Translations under genes and position numbers: made by a program
The notes under the pieces: model-generated
Seen by the model: the letters and a program-made list of their open reading frames with translations, nothing else
Database searches by the model: none
Told to the model about the DNA's origin: nothing
DNA from: Nitrospinae bacterium CG11_big_fil_rev_8_21_14_0_20_56_8
GTDB lineage: Bacteria; Nitrospinota; Nitrospinia; Nitrospinales; VA-1
Assembly: GCA_002796165.1 (NCBI GenBank)
Contig: PCWF01000149.1
Span: 364 to 8,625 of the forward strand
Length of the DNA stretch: 8,262 nt
Direction: 5' to 3'
Shown: positions 1 through 6,170 of the stretch, in pieces
Layout of the letters: the number at the start of each line of letters is the position of its first letter
How positions within the stretch are numbered: the stretch's first letter is position 1

Positions 1-241
1 TTTTCAGCAGGTGACGTAACGGAAACTCCATCCCGATGACAAAGAGAAGCAAAATGACCCCGATCTCCGCCAGTTCCCGGATCGATTCGGTATCGCCGAT
101 CAACGTGAGTCCGAAGGGACCGATGAGGATTCCCGCGATAAGGTACCCCATGACCGAAGGGACCTTGACGCGGTGGAAAAAAATATTGATCGGGAGCGAA
201 ACCAGGAGAAGAATCGTCAGCTCTTTAATGAGATGTTCCAT
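1..241 (-). CDS. CPA2-family cation:proton antiporter, N-terminal part (5' end of gene, cut by left edge)
   Basis: Reading the minus strand from an ATG at 241 gives about 80 codons that run off the left edge, so only the N-terminus is present. It is very hydrophobic and resembles the start of KefB/YbaL-type monovalent cation:proton antiporters (CPA2 family). A first membrane helix (about residues 5-20) is followed by a short basic stretch, then VPSVMGYLIAGILIGPFGL, the hallmark helix of the family, then a further helix with LAEIGVILLLFVIGMEF. The ATG is fixed by an in-frame stop at 263-265, with no other start codon between; no strong ribosome binding site is visible. The family exchanges K+ or Na+ for protons across the inner membrane. 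Ion specificity, and any C-terminal TrkA-N domain, lie outside the window. It is divergent from the heme-protein gene at 544. Confidence 0.88.
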   Translation of the reverse strand, partial: MEHLIKELTILLLVSLPINIFFHRVKVPSVMGYLIAGILIGPFGLTLIGDTESIRELAEIGVILLLFVIGMEFPLRHLLK

Positions 242-426
242 GGCAAAACAATTCGAAAAAGGTCAATGGCGCGGCTTGAACCGTGGCCTCAAGTGTGTCA
301 CGGCCTTCCCATGAATGAAAATAAAATTTGTTAAGCAGACCGCTGAATTCGGTCCGTGGCTATTCACATACCTCCTTGTACCTAAGCCAGTCCAACCGGA
401 CGTTCGAAATACCCGATCATTGAATG

Positions 427-456
427 CGCCCTTGTTGTATACTATCTTCAAGGGCG
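427..456. promoter_or_regulatory. 8-bp inverted repeat, operator-like
   Basis: The arms CGCCCTTG (427-434) and CAAGGGCG (449-456) are perfect inverted repeats around a 14-base AT-rich spacer that includes TATACT. The spacer coincides with the best candidate -10 region for the gene at 544, as expected of a repressor or activator site. No regulator can be named. Confidence 0.4.
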
Positions 457-459
457 GAA

Positions 460-509
460 ACCGGATCGAACCTTCCGCGGAGCTGGGCCGTATCTCCTTC
501 GAATCCGGT
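460..509 (+). promoter_or_regulatory. Potential 5'-leader hairpin
   Basis: The segment 460-470 (ACCGGATCGAA) can pair with 498-509 (TTCGAATCCGGT). This gives an 11-bp stem broken only by one bulged A at 502, with a loop of about 27 bases. It ends about 21 bases before the ribosome binding site of the downstream heme-protein gene, so it would lie in the mRNA leader if transcription starts near 455. No T-run follows, so it is not an intrinsic terminator. Confidence 0.35.
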
Positions 510-530
510 CATTCCAGGTCAACTAATAAA

Positions 531-538
531 AAGGGAGG
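531..538 (+). promoter_or_regulatory. Ribosome binding site deciding the start at 544
   Basis: AAGGGAGG lies five bases before the ATG at 544. It favours that codon over the in-frame ATG at 424, which lacks such a site and would place 40 residues before the signal peptide. Confidence 0.8.
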
Positions 539-543
539 CCCTC

Positions 544-1650
544 ATGCGAACCCCATTGCAACCCTGTCTCAAAACGCTGGCCCTGATCCTTATATGGGTC
601 TTTTTTCTTCCCGGAACGGCGCGGGCCATCCATGTGGAAACCCAGGAAGGTCTCTCCCCCCTTCAGGCCGCAGATTATATTCACTCCATCATCGAAGCGA
701 ACCGGACCATTTATTCCGAGGTGATCGTGGAACGGCTGGGGGTCACCCTCAACCTTGCCGCCACCGAAAACTGGGAGGCGGAGGATACCCTTCTTCTTCC
801 GGCCCAGTTCCTCCTGGAATCCGCCCGCCTGTCCAACGCGAAGGGCGTGGGAATGACCTACCGGCTGATGAGCCTGTGGCCCATCAACCCCAAAAACGGA
901 CCACAGAACGATTACGAGAAAGACGGCCTGAACGAAATCAATCTGAACCCCTCAAAACCCTATACCCGCGTCGTGACCACTAACGGCAAACGCATTTTCC
1001 ATGCCATTTATCCCGACAAGGGGGTGGTGAAAGCCTGCATGGCCTGCCACAACAATCATCCGAAAAGCCCGCGCAAGGATTTTAAATTAGGAGACGTGAT
1101 GGGAGGAATCCTGATCAGTTTCCCGCTGGAAAAAAGCCGGAGCGGAGACCCGCGGGAACAAACCCTGGTCGCTCCCGAAGTGGTTTCCGACTACATCCAC
1201 GCCGTTCTGGAATCGGACCGGACCGTTTACGCCGAAAAAATCGTCCATCGCCTTCAACAGAAGAACATCGCCTTTGCTTCCGAAAACTGGTGGGAAGACA
1301 ATTCCCTACTGCTTCCCGCCCAGTTCCTGCTGGATGCTTCGGACCTGATCATCAGCAAGCGGTCCGATCTCGATTTCAAGTTGATCAGTCTGTGGCCCCT
1401 CAACCCGCACAACGGTCCCGCAAACGAATTCGAACGAAAAGGATTGGAATATGTAGCCCGGCATCCCATTCGGCCCTTTATCGGGGCCTCCTCCGTGGGT
1501 GGCCGGACTTATTTCCAGGCGGTCTATCCGGATTTCGCGGTCAATCAATCCTGCGTCAATTGCCATAACAATCACCCCAACAGCAAAAAAAGGGATTTCG
1601 CGGTGAACGATGTCATGGGAGGAATCGTACTGACTTTCCCAACGAAATGA
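544..1650 (+). CDS. Exported diheme protein with two tandem Tll0287-like (DUF3365) domains
   Basis: The 368-residue protein begins with a signal peptide: K10, a hydrophobic stretch at about 11-23, and an Ala-Arg-Ala cleavage site ending at residue 28. Two homologous domains follow, at about 33-195 and 205-366. Both carry DYIH near the start, a Glu-Asn-Trp followed by LLLPAQFLL, an LWPxNPxNGPxN segment, a c-type heme motif CxxCHNNHP (C165-H169 and C337-H341, exactly 172 residues apart), and a final DVMGGI strand. This layout matches the Tll0287-like/DUF3365 family of PAS-like heme c sensors or electron carriers; most members have one such domain, sometimes fused to a kinase or transporter. Here there are only two heme domains and no output domain, so a periplasmic redox carrier is likelier than a signalling receptor. 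That role is inference. No Cys exists in the mature protein outside the two heme motifs. The gene stands alone. Confidence 0.9.
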   Translation: MRTPLQPCLKTLALILIWVFFLPGTARAIHVETQEGLSPLQAADYIHSIIEANRTIYSEVIVERLGVTLNLAATENWEAEDTLLLPAQFLLESARLSNAKGVGMTYRLMSLWPINPKNGPQNDYEKDGLNEINLNPSKPYTRVVTTNGKRIFHAIYPDKGVVKACMACHNNHPKSPRKDFKLGDVMGGILISFPLEKSRSGDPREQTLVAPEVVSDYIHAVLESDRTVYAEKIVHRLQQKNIAFASENWWEDNSLLLPAQFLLDASDLIISKRSDLDFKLISLWPLNPHNGPANEFERKGLEYVARHPIRPFIGASSVGGRTYFQAVYPDFAVNQSCVNCHNNHPNSKKRDFAVNDVMGGIVLTFPTK

Positions 1651-1701
1651 ATGGGCGGGAGCTAACCTGAGATTTCGAAAAAGGGGGAAATGGATTTCAC
1701 T

Positions 1702-1971
1702 TCAAGGCTGGGCAAAGCGAAGGGCTTCCGCAAAATCCTGCAACCCTTCTTTTTCGGCAAGCTGGGCAATCCGGGAAATGGATTGTTTCGTATCGATGGC
1801 AACCGCGGTGGGGCAGGAATCCTTCAGTCTGGCGCGCATGTCGGCCAATAACTTGTCCAGAATGTATCCGAAGGATCCTTCGTAAAGCGAACAGTCGATA
1901 TTTCCCCAAAACTCCGAAACGGGATCGATATCCAATACCGGCTTTTTTCTTTTTGAATTTCTGGAAGGCAA
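1702..1971 (-). CDS. Small conserved-looking protein of unknown function
   Basis: This frame encodes 89 residues. The N-terminus is basic (several Lys/Arg in the first ten residues). A mixed acidic-hydrophobic body follows with EFWGNIDCSLYEGSFGYIL and a helical C-terminus with ISRIAQLAEKEGLQDFAEAL. Amino-acid use is protein-like and it fills most of a gap where the plus strand has no gene. The start is TTG at 1971. A modest AGG lies 10-12 bases upstream, and a later in-frame TTG is an alternative start. A TATAAT hexamer on the minus strand at 2011-2016 could be its -10 element, but I find no good -35. There is no signal peptide, membrane segment or known motif, so it is presumably cytoplasmic. 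It converges with the diheme gene (51 bases apart) and diverges from fhs. I do not recognise the family. Confidence 0.6.
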   Translation of the reverse strand: MPSRNSKRKKPVLDIDPVSEFWGNIDCSLYEGSFGYILDKLLADMRARLKDSCPTAVAIDTKQSISRIAQLAEKEGLQDFAEALRFAQP

Positions 1972-2205
1972 AATAATTAACCTAAAAATAATGCTACTTT
2001 TGGAGAAGCATTATAAGACAAAATCTGATTTTTTTCCGGGTTTCATTATAAGGATAGTATTTTCAACGCGCCTTTTCAAGGGTTTTCCTTTAAAATCCCT
2101 CAGGTTCGAAAAAAAATGGGGAACGATGGCCTTCTCCATTTGGCGCTCCATGAGTCTATTGCACATTAATTCCCGTTTGTTCCGTCCCCAACCTACAGAC
2201 ACGGG
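1972..2205. promoter_or_regulatory. Divergent AT-rich region upstream of fhs
   Basis: This 234-base region is clearly more AT-rich than its neighbours, as expected of promoters for fhs and the small minus-strand gene. CATTATAAG occurs twice on the plus strand (2009-2017 and 2044-2052), giving two minus-strand TATAAT hexamers 35 bases apart. The segment 2079-2100 can form a short hairpin (AGGGTTTT with AAAATCCCT, one bulged T). I looked for a tetrahydrofolate riboswitch-like arrangement and did not see one. Confidence 0.35.
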
Positions 2206-3864
2206 ATGAATAAAAATCCGGACCCACCCTCCTCCCCCCGCCCCATTGGAGAAATCGCCGATTCATTGGGAATTTCCAGAGAACATATTGTTTTTTATGG
2301 AGATACAAAGGCCAAGATCCGCCTGGAGGCGCTCGAAAACAGGCCTCCCCAGGGCAAATTGATCCTGGTTTCGGCCATCACGCCCACCCCTGCCGGGGAG
2401 GGAAAAACGACCACCACGGTGGGACTCGGTCAGGCGTTCCGGCAATTAGGGGAATCGGTGTGTATCGCCCTCAGGGAACCCTCTCTTGGCCCCTGCATGG
2501 GAATCAAAGGCGGCGCCACGGGAGGCGGAGGGAGCCAGGTCATTCCCTCGGATGAGATCAACCTGCATTTCACCGGGGACTTCCATGCGGTCGCCTCGGC
2601 GCACAACCTGCTGGCGGCGCTCCTCGACAACCGCATTTATCACGGCGACGAATGCGAGATCGACCCGCGGCGCATCACCTGGAAACGGGTGATCGACATG
2701 AACGACCGGGCACTTCGGAACATCATCATCGGGCTGGGGGGAGTGTTGCAGGGAATCCCGCGCGAGAGCGGATTCGACATCACCGCCGCGTCGGAGATCA
2801 TGGCGATCCTTTGCCTGGCGCAGAACTACGAAGACTTGCAGGCACGGCTGGATAAGATACTCCTCGCCTTCACTTACGGGGGGAAGCCGGTCACCGCGCG
2901 CGATCTCAACGCCACCGGGGCCATGACCGCCCTGCTGAAGGATGCCTTGCTTCCCAACCTGGTGCAGACCAACGAGGGAGTGCCGGTGCTGATCCATGGC
3001 GGCCCGTTCGCCAACATAGCGCATGGATGCAATTCAGTCATCGCCACGCAGATGGCGCTGGGACTGGCGGATTGGGCCATCACCGAAGCGGGATTCGGCT
3101 TCGATCTGGGCGCGGAAAAATTTTATGACATCAAGTGTAAAAGCGCGGGGCTCGATACCGCGGCGGTCGTGCTGGTCGCCACCTGCCGGGCACTCAAAAC
3201 CCATGGAGGAATCAAGCCCGCCGACCTTCCGGCGCTTAACGTGGCCGCCCTCGTCCGCGGACTGGGCAACCTGGACAAGCACGTCGAAAATATTTCCCGC
3301 TTTGGGGAAAAACCCGTGGTTTGCCTGAACCGTTTCACCGGGGATCATGGGGAGGAAATCGAAGCGGTGCGAAAACATTGCTCCGAAAAACTGCAGGTGG
3401 GATTTGCCGTGAGCAATGTGTTTGAGGAAGGTGGGACAGGCGGAATCGATCTCGCCCGGGAAGTTATGCGCCGATCCGAAAAAACCCCAAAACCGTTTAT
3501 CCCTCTTTACGACTGGAACGAAGACGTCAAAACCAAGATTTACAAAGTGGCCCACGCCATGTACGGCGCTCAGGACATTCAGTACACTAAAACCGCGGAA
3601 CGGGACCTCAACTCCATCCTGGAACTCGGTTACGACAAGCTTCCCGTCTGCATTGCGAAGACACCCACTTCATTGACCGACGACCCGAAGCAAATCGGCC
3701 GGCCTCTGAACTTTTCGGTGACCGTTCGGGAAATTCTGATCGCCGCGGGCGCGGGATTCCTGATCCCCATCACCGGCGACATCATGCGCATGCCGGGCCT
3801 TCCCCGCCTTCCCGCCGCGGAAAACATCCGCTTCGTCAACGGAAAAATCGAGGGCCTCAAGTAA
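2206..3864 (+). CDS. fhs: Formate--tetrahydrofolate ligase
   Basis: The 552-residue length is close to the roughly 556 usual for this cytoplasmic enzyme, which joins formate to tetrahydrofolate using ATP to give 10-formyl-THF. The ATP-binding loop TPAGEGKTTTTVGLG starts at residue 61. GIKGGATGGGGSQV begins at 99, FTGDFHAVASAHNLLAAL at 122, and MNDRALRNIIIGLGG at 165. GGPFANIAHGCNS begins at 265, TEAGFGFDLGAEKFYD at 293, and the second signature VATCRALKTHGG covers 324-335. The C-terminus has VREI and AGAGFLIPITGDIMRMPGLP. It is somewhat divergent: the first signature usually reads GGAAGGGY, and the usual Trp of the SEVW region is Phe (F405). The ATG at 2206 fits the family N-terminus, though only a weak GGG precedes it. 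It is monocistronic in this window and supplies one-carbon units for purines and formyl-Met, or a Wood-Ljungdahl branch; nothing here proves the latter. Confidence 0.97.
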   Translation: MNKNPDPPSSPRPIGEIADSLGISREHIVFYGDTKAKIRLEALENRPPQGKLILVSAITPTPAGEGKTTTTVGLGQAFRQLGESVCIALREPSLGPCMGIKGGATGGGGSQVIPSDEINLHFTGDFHAVASAHNLLAALLDNRIYHGDECEIDPRRITWKRVIDMNDRALRNIIIGLGGVLQGIPRESGFDITAASEIMAILCLAQNYEDLQARLDKILLAFTYGGKPVTARDLNATGAMTALLKDALLPNLVQTNEGVPVLIHGGPFANIAHGCNSVIATQMALGLADWAITEAGFGFDLGAEKFYDIKCKSAGLDTAAVVLVATCRALKTHGGIKPADLPALNVAALVRGLGNLDKHVENISRFGEKPVVCLNRFTGDHGEEIEAVRKHCSEKLQVGFAVSNVFEEGGTGGIDLAREVMRRSEKTPKPFIPLYDWNEDVKTKIYKVAHAMYGAQDIQYTKTAERDLNSILELGYDKLPVCIAKTPTSLTDDPKQIGRPLNFSVTVREILIAAGAGFLIPITGDIMRMPGLPRLPAAENIRFVNGKIEGLK

Positions 3865-3887
3865 ACCGGTCGTCATCCCGGACGGAA

Positions 3888-4079
3888 TCAGGTTACGGCC
3901 TGGCCGCTTTCCTCCCACAGCGGGCGCGCCGAGGGAGGCCGCGTCTCCAGAGTTTCCCTAAGCTCCCGCATCCGAAGCTGGGTTCCAAAATAAAACCGCT
4001 CCTTGGGCTCAAGGTGGCGATTGAGGTTTGACCACCTGAAGTTCCCGCCCTTCGAATTGGATTTCATTTTCGGCATCAT
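3888..4079 (-). CDS. Possible small basic protein, doubtful
   Basis: This minus-strand frame converges on fhs (23 bases between the stops). From the ATG at 4079 it encodes 63 residues rich in Arg and Lys, including GGNFRWSNLNRHLEP and RFYFGTQLRMREL. An AGGGAG at 4091-4096 lies 11-12 bases upstream of that ATG; an ATG at 4088 is too close to it, and the frame stays open to an ATG at 4130. The composition is plausible for a short conserved hypothetical protein, and no competing gene occupies the other strand. I recognise no domain, signal or membrane segment. It could equally be a chance frame in GC-rich DNA. Confidence 0.4.
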   Translation of the reverse strand: MMPKMKSNSKGGNFRWSNLNRHLEPKERFYFGTQLRMRELRETLETRPPSARPLWEESGQAVT

Positions 4080-4223
4080 GTTTTGCATAGCTCCCTGAAA
4101 ATCCCACACCCTGCAAAGAGCAAAAAGCATGCCGATAGCCCACCTCTGCCTGACAGCCTTGATTCAAGCCCCGAACCGCCCCTCGGGCCTCCAGCGGCGT
4201 TGAAAATCCAGATCATTCTTTGA

Positions 4224-4262
4224 GCAAATCCGGATTTGCCCGCCTAAAATTTGGGCAAATCC
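4224..4262. promoter_or_regulatory. Palindrome and repeat cluster upstream of nrfH, candidate operator
   Basis: GCAAATCCGGATTTGC at 4224-4239 is a perfect 16-bp palindrome. A third half-site copy follows at 4255-4262 (GCAAATCC). As a result GGATTTGCCC (4232-4241) and GGGCAAATCC (4253-4262) form a second perfect 10-bp inverted repeat with an 11-base loop. The position, 92 to 107 bases before the nrfH start, suits an activator or repressor site controlling the operon. It does not match the FNR consensus TTGATnnnnATCAA, and I cannot name the regulator. Confidence 0.5.
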
Positions 4263-4275
4263 CGGAGCGAACCCG

Positions 4276-4304
4276 TTGCAATTTCTCCATTTGGGCATTA
4301 ACCT
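4276..4304 (+). promoter_or_regulatory. Weak candidate promoter for nrfHA
   Basis: TTGCAA (4276-4281) and TAACCT (4299-4304) are 17 bases apart, upstream of the nrfH ribosome binding site. The -10 match is poor, as in activator-dependent promoters. A 9-base direct repeat, ATTTGGGCA, lies at 4249-4257 (in the palindrome cluster) and again at 4289-4297 between the two hexamers. Confidence 0.3.
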
Positions 4305-4317
4305 TAGTAGTGTCGCC

Positions 4318-4324
4318 AAGGAGG
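4318..4324 (+). promoter_or_regulatory. Ribosome binding site deciding the TTG start of nrfH
   Basis: AAGGAGG is a full Shine-Dalgarno match six bases before the in-frame TTG at 4331. It places the start there and not at the in-frame ATG at 4220, which lies inside the upstream palindrome region. Confidence 0.85.
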
Positions 4325-4330
4325 AACCTC

Positions 4331-4801
4331 TTGTCATCATTCCAGACAAAACGATTTGCGCCCTTCCTCATTGCCCTTTGGGTATTTTTTTTCGCGGGGG
4401 GTGTGGCGGGGTTGGGGGCCTATACGTTTTATTTTGGCCGGGGTTTTTCCTATTTCCAGGAATCCCCGGAGGCCTGCGTCAACTGCCACGTCATGAAAAG
4501 AGTTTACGACGGATGGAACCACGGGACTCACAAAGGGGTGGCCACCTGCAACGATTGTCACACCCCGCGGCATCTGGTTTCCAAATACTTCACCAAGGCG
4601 GTTAACGGTTGGAATCACAGCGTCGCCTTCACCACGGGGAACTTTTCCGACCCCATTCGTATCACTCCATTCAATCGAACGATCGCGCGAAACCAGTGCC
4701 TGTTTTGTCACGAGACGCTGGTGACCGGCATTGTCACATCGCACGCTAGCCAAAAACTCGACTGTCTTCGCTGTCATAAGGGGGTAGGCCATGCTTCGTA
4801 A
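4331..4801 (+). CDS. nrfH: Tetraheme quinol dehydrogenase of nitrite reductase, NrfH
   Basis: From the TTG at 4331 the protein has 156 residues, the usual NrfH size. A short basic N-terminus (K7, R8) precedes one membrane anchor at about 10-35, which leaves the heme domain outside the cytoplasmic membrane. Four c-type heme motifs follow: C49VNCH53, C73NDCH77, C123LFCH127 and C145LRCH149. The first continues as CHxM, with M55 placed as the unusual axial Met of heme 1 known from Desulfovibrio NrfH. The pattern ATCNDCHTP, the conserved NGWNHS and TGNFSDPIRIT segments, and the C-terminal CxxCHKGVGH are typical of the NapC/NrfH family. It oxidises membrane quinol and passes electrons to NrfA, which overlaps its 3' end by 11 bases. 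An ATG-only gene caller would place the start 37 codons too early, at 4220. Confidence 0.95.
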   Translation: MSSFQTKRFAPFLIALWVFFFAGGVAGLGAYTFYFGRGFSYFQESPEACVNCHVMKRVYDGWNHGTHKGVATCNDCHTPRHLVSKYFTKAVNGWNHSVAFTTGNFSDPIRITPFNRTIARNQCLFCHETLVTGIVTSHASQKLDCLRCHKGVGHAS

Positions 4802-6143
4802 TACCAGGAACGATGGGGCCGCGGTTTTTCGTCCCGCGCAGGCGGGAGCCATTTCGATTTTCACGATTCTGATCCTGGCCATCGTGTTTGCCGCCGGGGC
4901 GGGGGCAATGTGGGGGGTGGGAACTTTACTTGTGGATATCCAGGAAAAAAAGCTGGAAGCCAAATTGAGCCCGGTTCCCCTGACCCCCATCGCGCAAAAC
5001 GAGGTGGATCCGGAAATCTGGGGACATAATTTTCCGCGCCAGTTGGACTCTTTCAAAAAAACCGCCGACGATACGGTAGGCACCCCGTTCGGAGGTTCGG
5101 TCCCATACAGCAAACTCGAGCGCAACCCGGCCCTCGTGCGTTTGTGGGCGGGATATGCCTTCAGCAAGGACCATAATGAAGATCGGGGACATCACTACGC
5201 CCTGACCGATCAATTGAAAACCCAGCGCGTGACGCTGGTGAGCCAGCCGGGAGCCTGCGCCAATTGCCACGCCGCCGAAGCTCCCCAGTTGATCGAGTCC
5301 ATGGGATGGGAAGCCTTCAATCGAACCCCCTACAACGAACTCAAGGAAAAACTGCACACCGGAACGTCCTGCCACGATTGCCACGATCCGAAAACCATGG
5401 TCCTGCGGATCACCCGTCCGGCCTTTTTACAGGCCATGGAGCGCCGGGGAGTCGACCTTTCCAAGGCCACCCGCCAGGAAATGCGGACCTACGTTTGCGC
5501 CCAATGCCACGTGGAATATTACTTCGCCGGGGAAAACAAACTGCTGACCCTCCCCTGGGATAACGGAACGACGGTGGACGCCATCGCGGACTACTACGAC
5601 ACCTTGAAGTTCAAGGACTGGACTCACAAGGAAACCGGGACGCCCATGATCAAGATCCAGCACCCCGAATTCGAGCTATGGGGAACCGGTTTACATGCGC
5701 GGTCCGGCGTGTCGTGCGCGGACTGCCACATGCCCTACGTCCGTGAAGGGGCCATTAAAGTTTCGGATCATTGGGTGAGAAGTCCGTTGACCAACATCAA
5801 CCAAGCCTGCCAAACCTGTCATCGGATGGATGATCAGGCATTGCGGGACCGAATCATTTCAATCCAGACCCGAACCTCGGAGTTGTTGAAACGGGCCGAG
5901 GAGGCTCAGATCGATGCCATCGACGCCATCGCCGCGGCTCAGAAGGAGGGTGCGTCCGATGCGGACCTGGCAACGGCCCGGGGACTCCACCGGCGGGCAT
6001 CGTTGTACTGGGATTTTGTATCATCGGAAAACAGCACCGGCTTCCACAGTCCGCAGGAAACGGCGCGCATCCTCGCGGTGGCCGTGGACACGGCCCGACA
6101 GGCGCAACTGGCCGTTTTGAAGATTCCCCGGAAACAGGGATGA
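4791..6143 (+). CDS. nrfA: Ammonia-forming pentaheme cytochrome c nitrite reductase, catalytic subunit
   Basis: The 450-residue protein reduces nitrite to ammonium with six electrons outside the cytoplasmic membrane. A hydrophobic segment at about 20-47 is probably an uncleaved anchor, continuing into LLVDIQEKKLEAK, though an Ala-Gly-Ala at 37-39 leaves cleavage possible. Five heme motifs follow: C156ANCH160, C194HDCH198, C236AQCH240, C309ADCH313 and C340QTCH344. The first is the catalytic heme; in the classical E. coli enzyme it is CxxCK, so this is the CxxCH subtype. Other active-site residues are in place: R132 in DRGHHY, E242-Y243 after heme 3, and K288, Q290 and H291 in KIQHPE (Ca2+ site and catalytic His). 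The C-terminal long helices and FHSPQE also fit NrfA. The ATG at 4791 follows AAGGGGG by six bases and overlaps the nrfH stop, indicating translational coupling. It ends 27 bases from the convergent PTPS-family gene. Confidence 0.96.
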   Translation: MLRNTRNDGAAVFRPAQAGAISIFTILILAIVFAAGAGAMWGVGTLLVDIQEKKLEAKLSPVPLTPIAQNEVDPEIWGHNFPRQLDSFKKTADDTVGTPFGGSVPYSKLERNPALVRLWAGYAFSKDHNEDRGHHYALTDQLKTQRVTLVSQPGACANCHAAEAPQLIESMGWEAFNRTPYNELKEKLHTGTSCHDCHDPKTMVLRITRPAFLQAMERRGVDLSKATRQEMRTYVCAQCHVEYYFAGENKLLTLPWDNGTTVDAIADYYDTLKFKDWTHKETGTPMIKIQHPEFELWGTGLHARSGVSCADCHMPYVREGAIKVSDHWVRSPLTNINQACQTCHRMDDQALRDRIISIQTRTSELLKRAEEAQIDAIDAIAAAQKEGASDADLATARGLHRRASLYWDFVSSENSTGFHSPQETARILAVAVDTARQAQLAVLKIPRKQG

Positions 6144-6170
6144 CCTCTTCCGGGATCGCCGTACCGGGAA

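Larger units (their letters stand above)
242..543. promoter_or_regulatory. Divergent intergenic region (antiporter / diheme protein)
   Basis: This 302-base stretch separates two divergent genes and must hold both of their promoters. I see no convincing coding in it: a 62-codon minus-strand frame across 263-451 has no recognisable content. It contains two inverted repeats, listed separately. A weak sigma70-like promoter for the plus-strand gene may be TTGAAT at 420-425 and TATCTT at 443-448, 17 bases apart. That promoter is inference, since neither hexamer is close to consensus. Confidence 0.45.

Noticed and set aside
263..451. 62-codon minus-strand frame in the divergent intergenic region
   Set aside because: No recognisable content, no ribosome binding site, and it lies over the region that must hold both promoters.
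424..543. In-frame 5' extension of the diheme gene to an ATG at 424
   Set aside because: It would put 40 residues before a clear signal peptide, lacks a ribosome binding site, and covers the promoter-like inverted repeat.
315..983. Long plus-strand frame overlapping the diheme gene
   Set aside because: It is an alternate reading of a well-supported gene, rich in Pro, Arg and Gly, with no family resemblance.
2009..2052. CATTATAAG repeated 35 bases apart as a regulator site
   Set aside because: Short AT-rich words recur easily in a promoter region; with only two copies and no inverted symmetry it is noted but not claimed.
2011..2202. 63-codon minus-strand frame upstream of fhs
   Set aside because: GTG start without a ribosome binding site, no family resemblance, and it covers the fhs promoter region.
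1972..2205. Tetrahydrofolate riboswitch before fhs
   Set aside because: No matching arrangement of conserved stems or junction sequences could be seen; only a short bulged hairpin is present.
2446..3555. Long minus-strand frames opposite fhs (2446-3024 and 3034-3555)
   Set aside because: Antisense shadows of fhs with no protein-family features.
4158..4168. CTTGATTCAAG as an FNR-type site upstream of nrfH
   Set aside because: The half-sites are separated by one base rather than the four of the FNR box, so it is only a short chance palindrome.
6144..6170. Possible bidirectional terminator between nrfA and the PTPS gene
   Set aside because: CCGGG occurs twice, but as a direct repeat with only four bases of self-complementarity, and there is no proper stem with a T-run.
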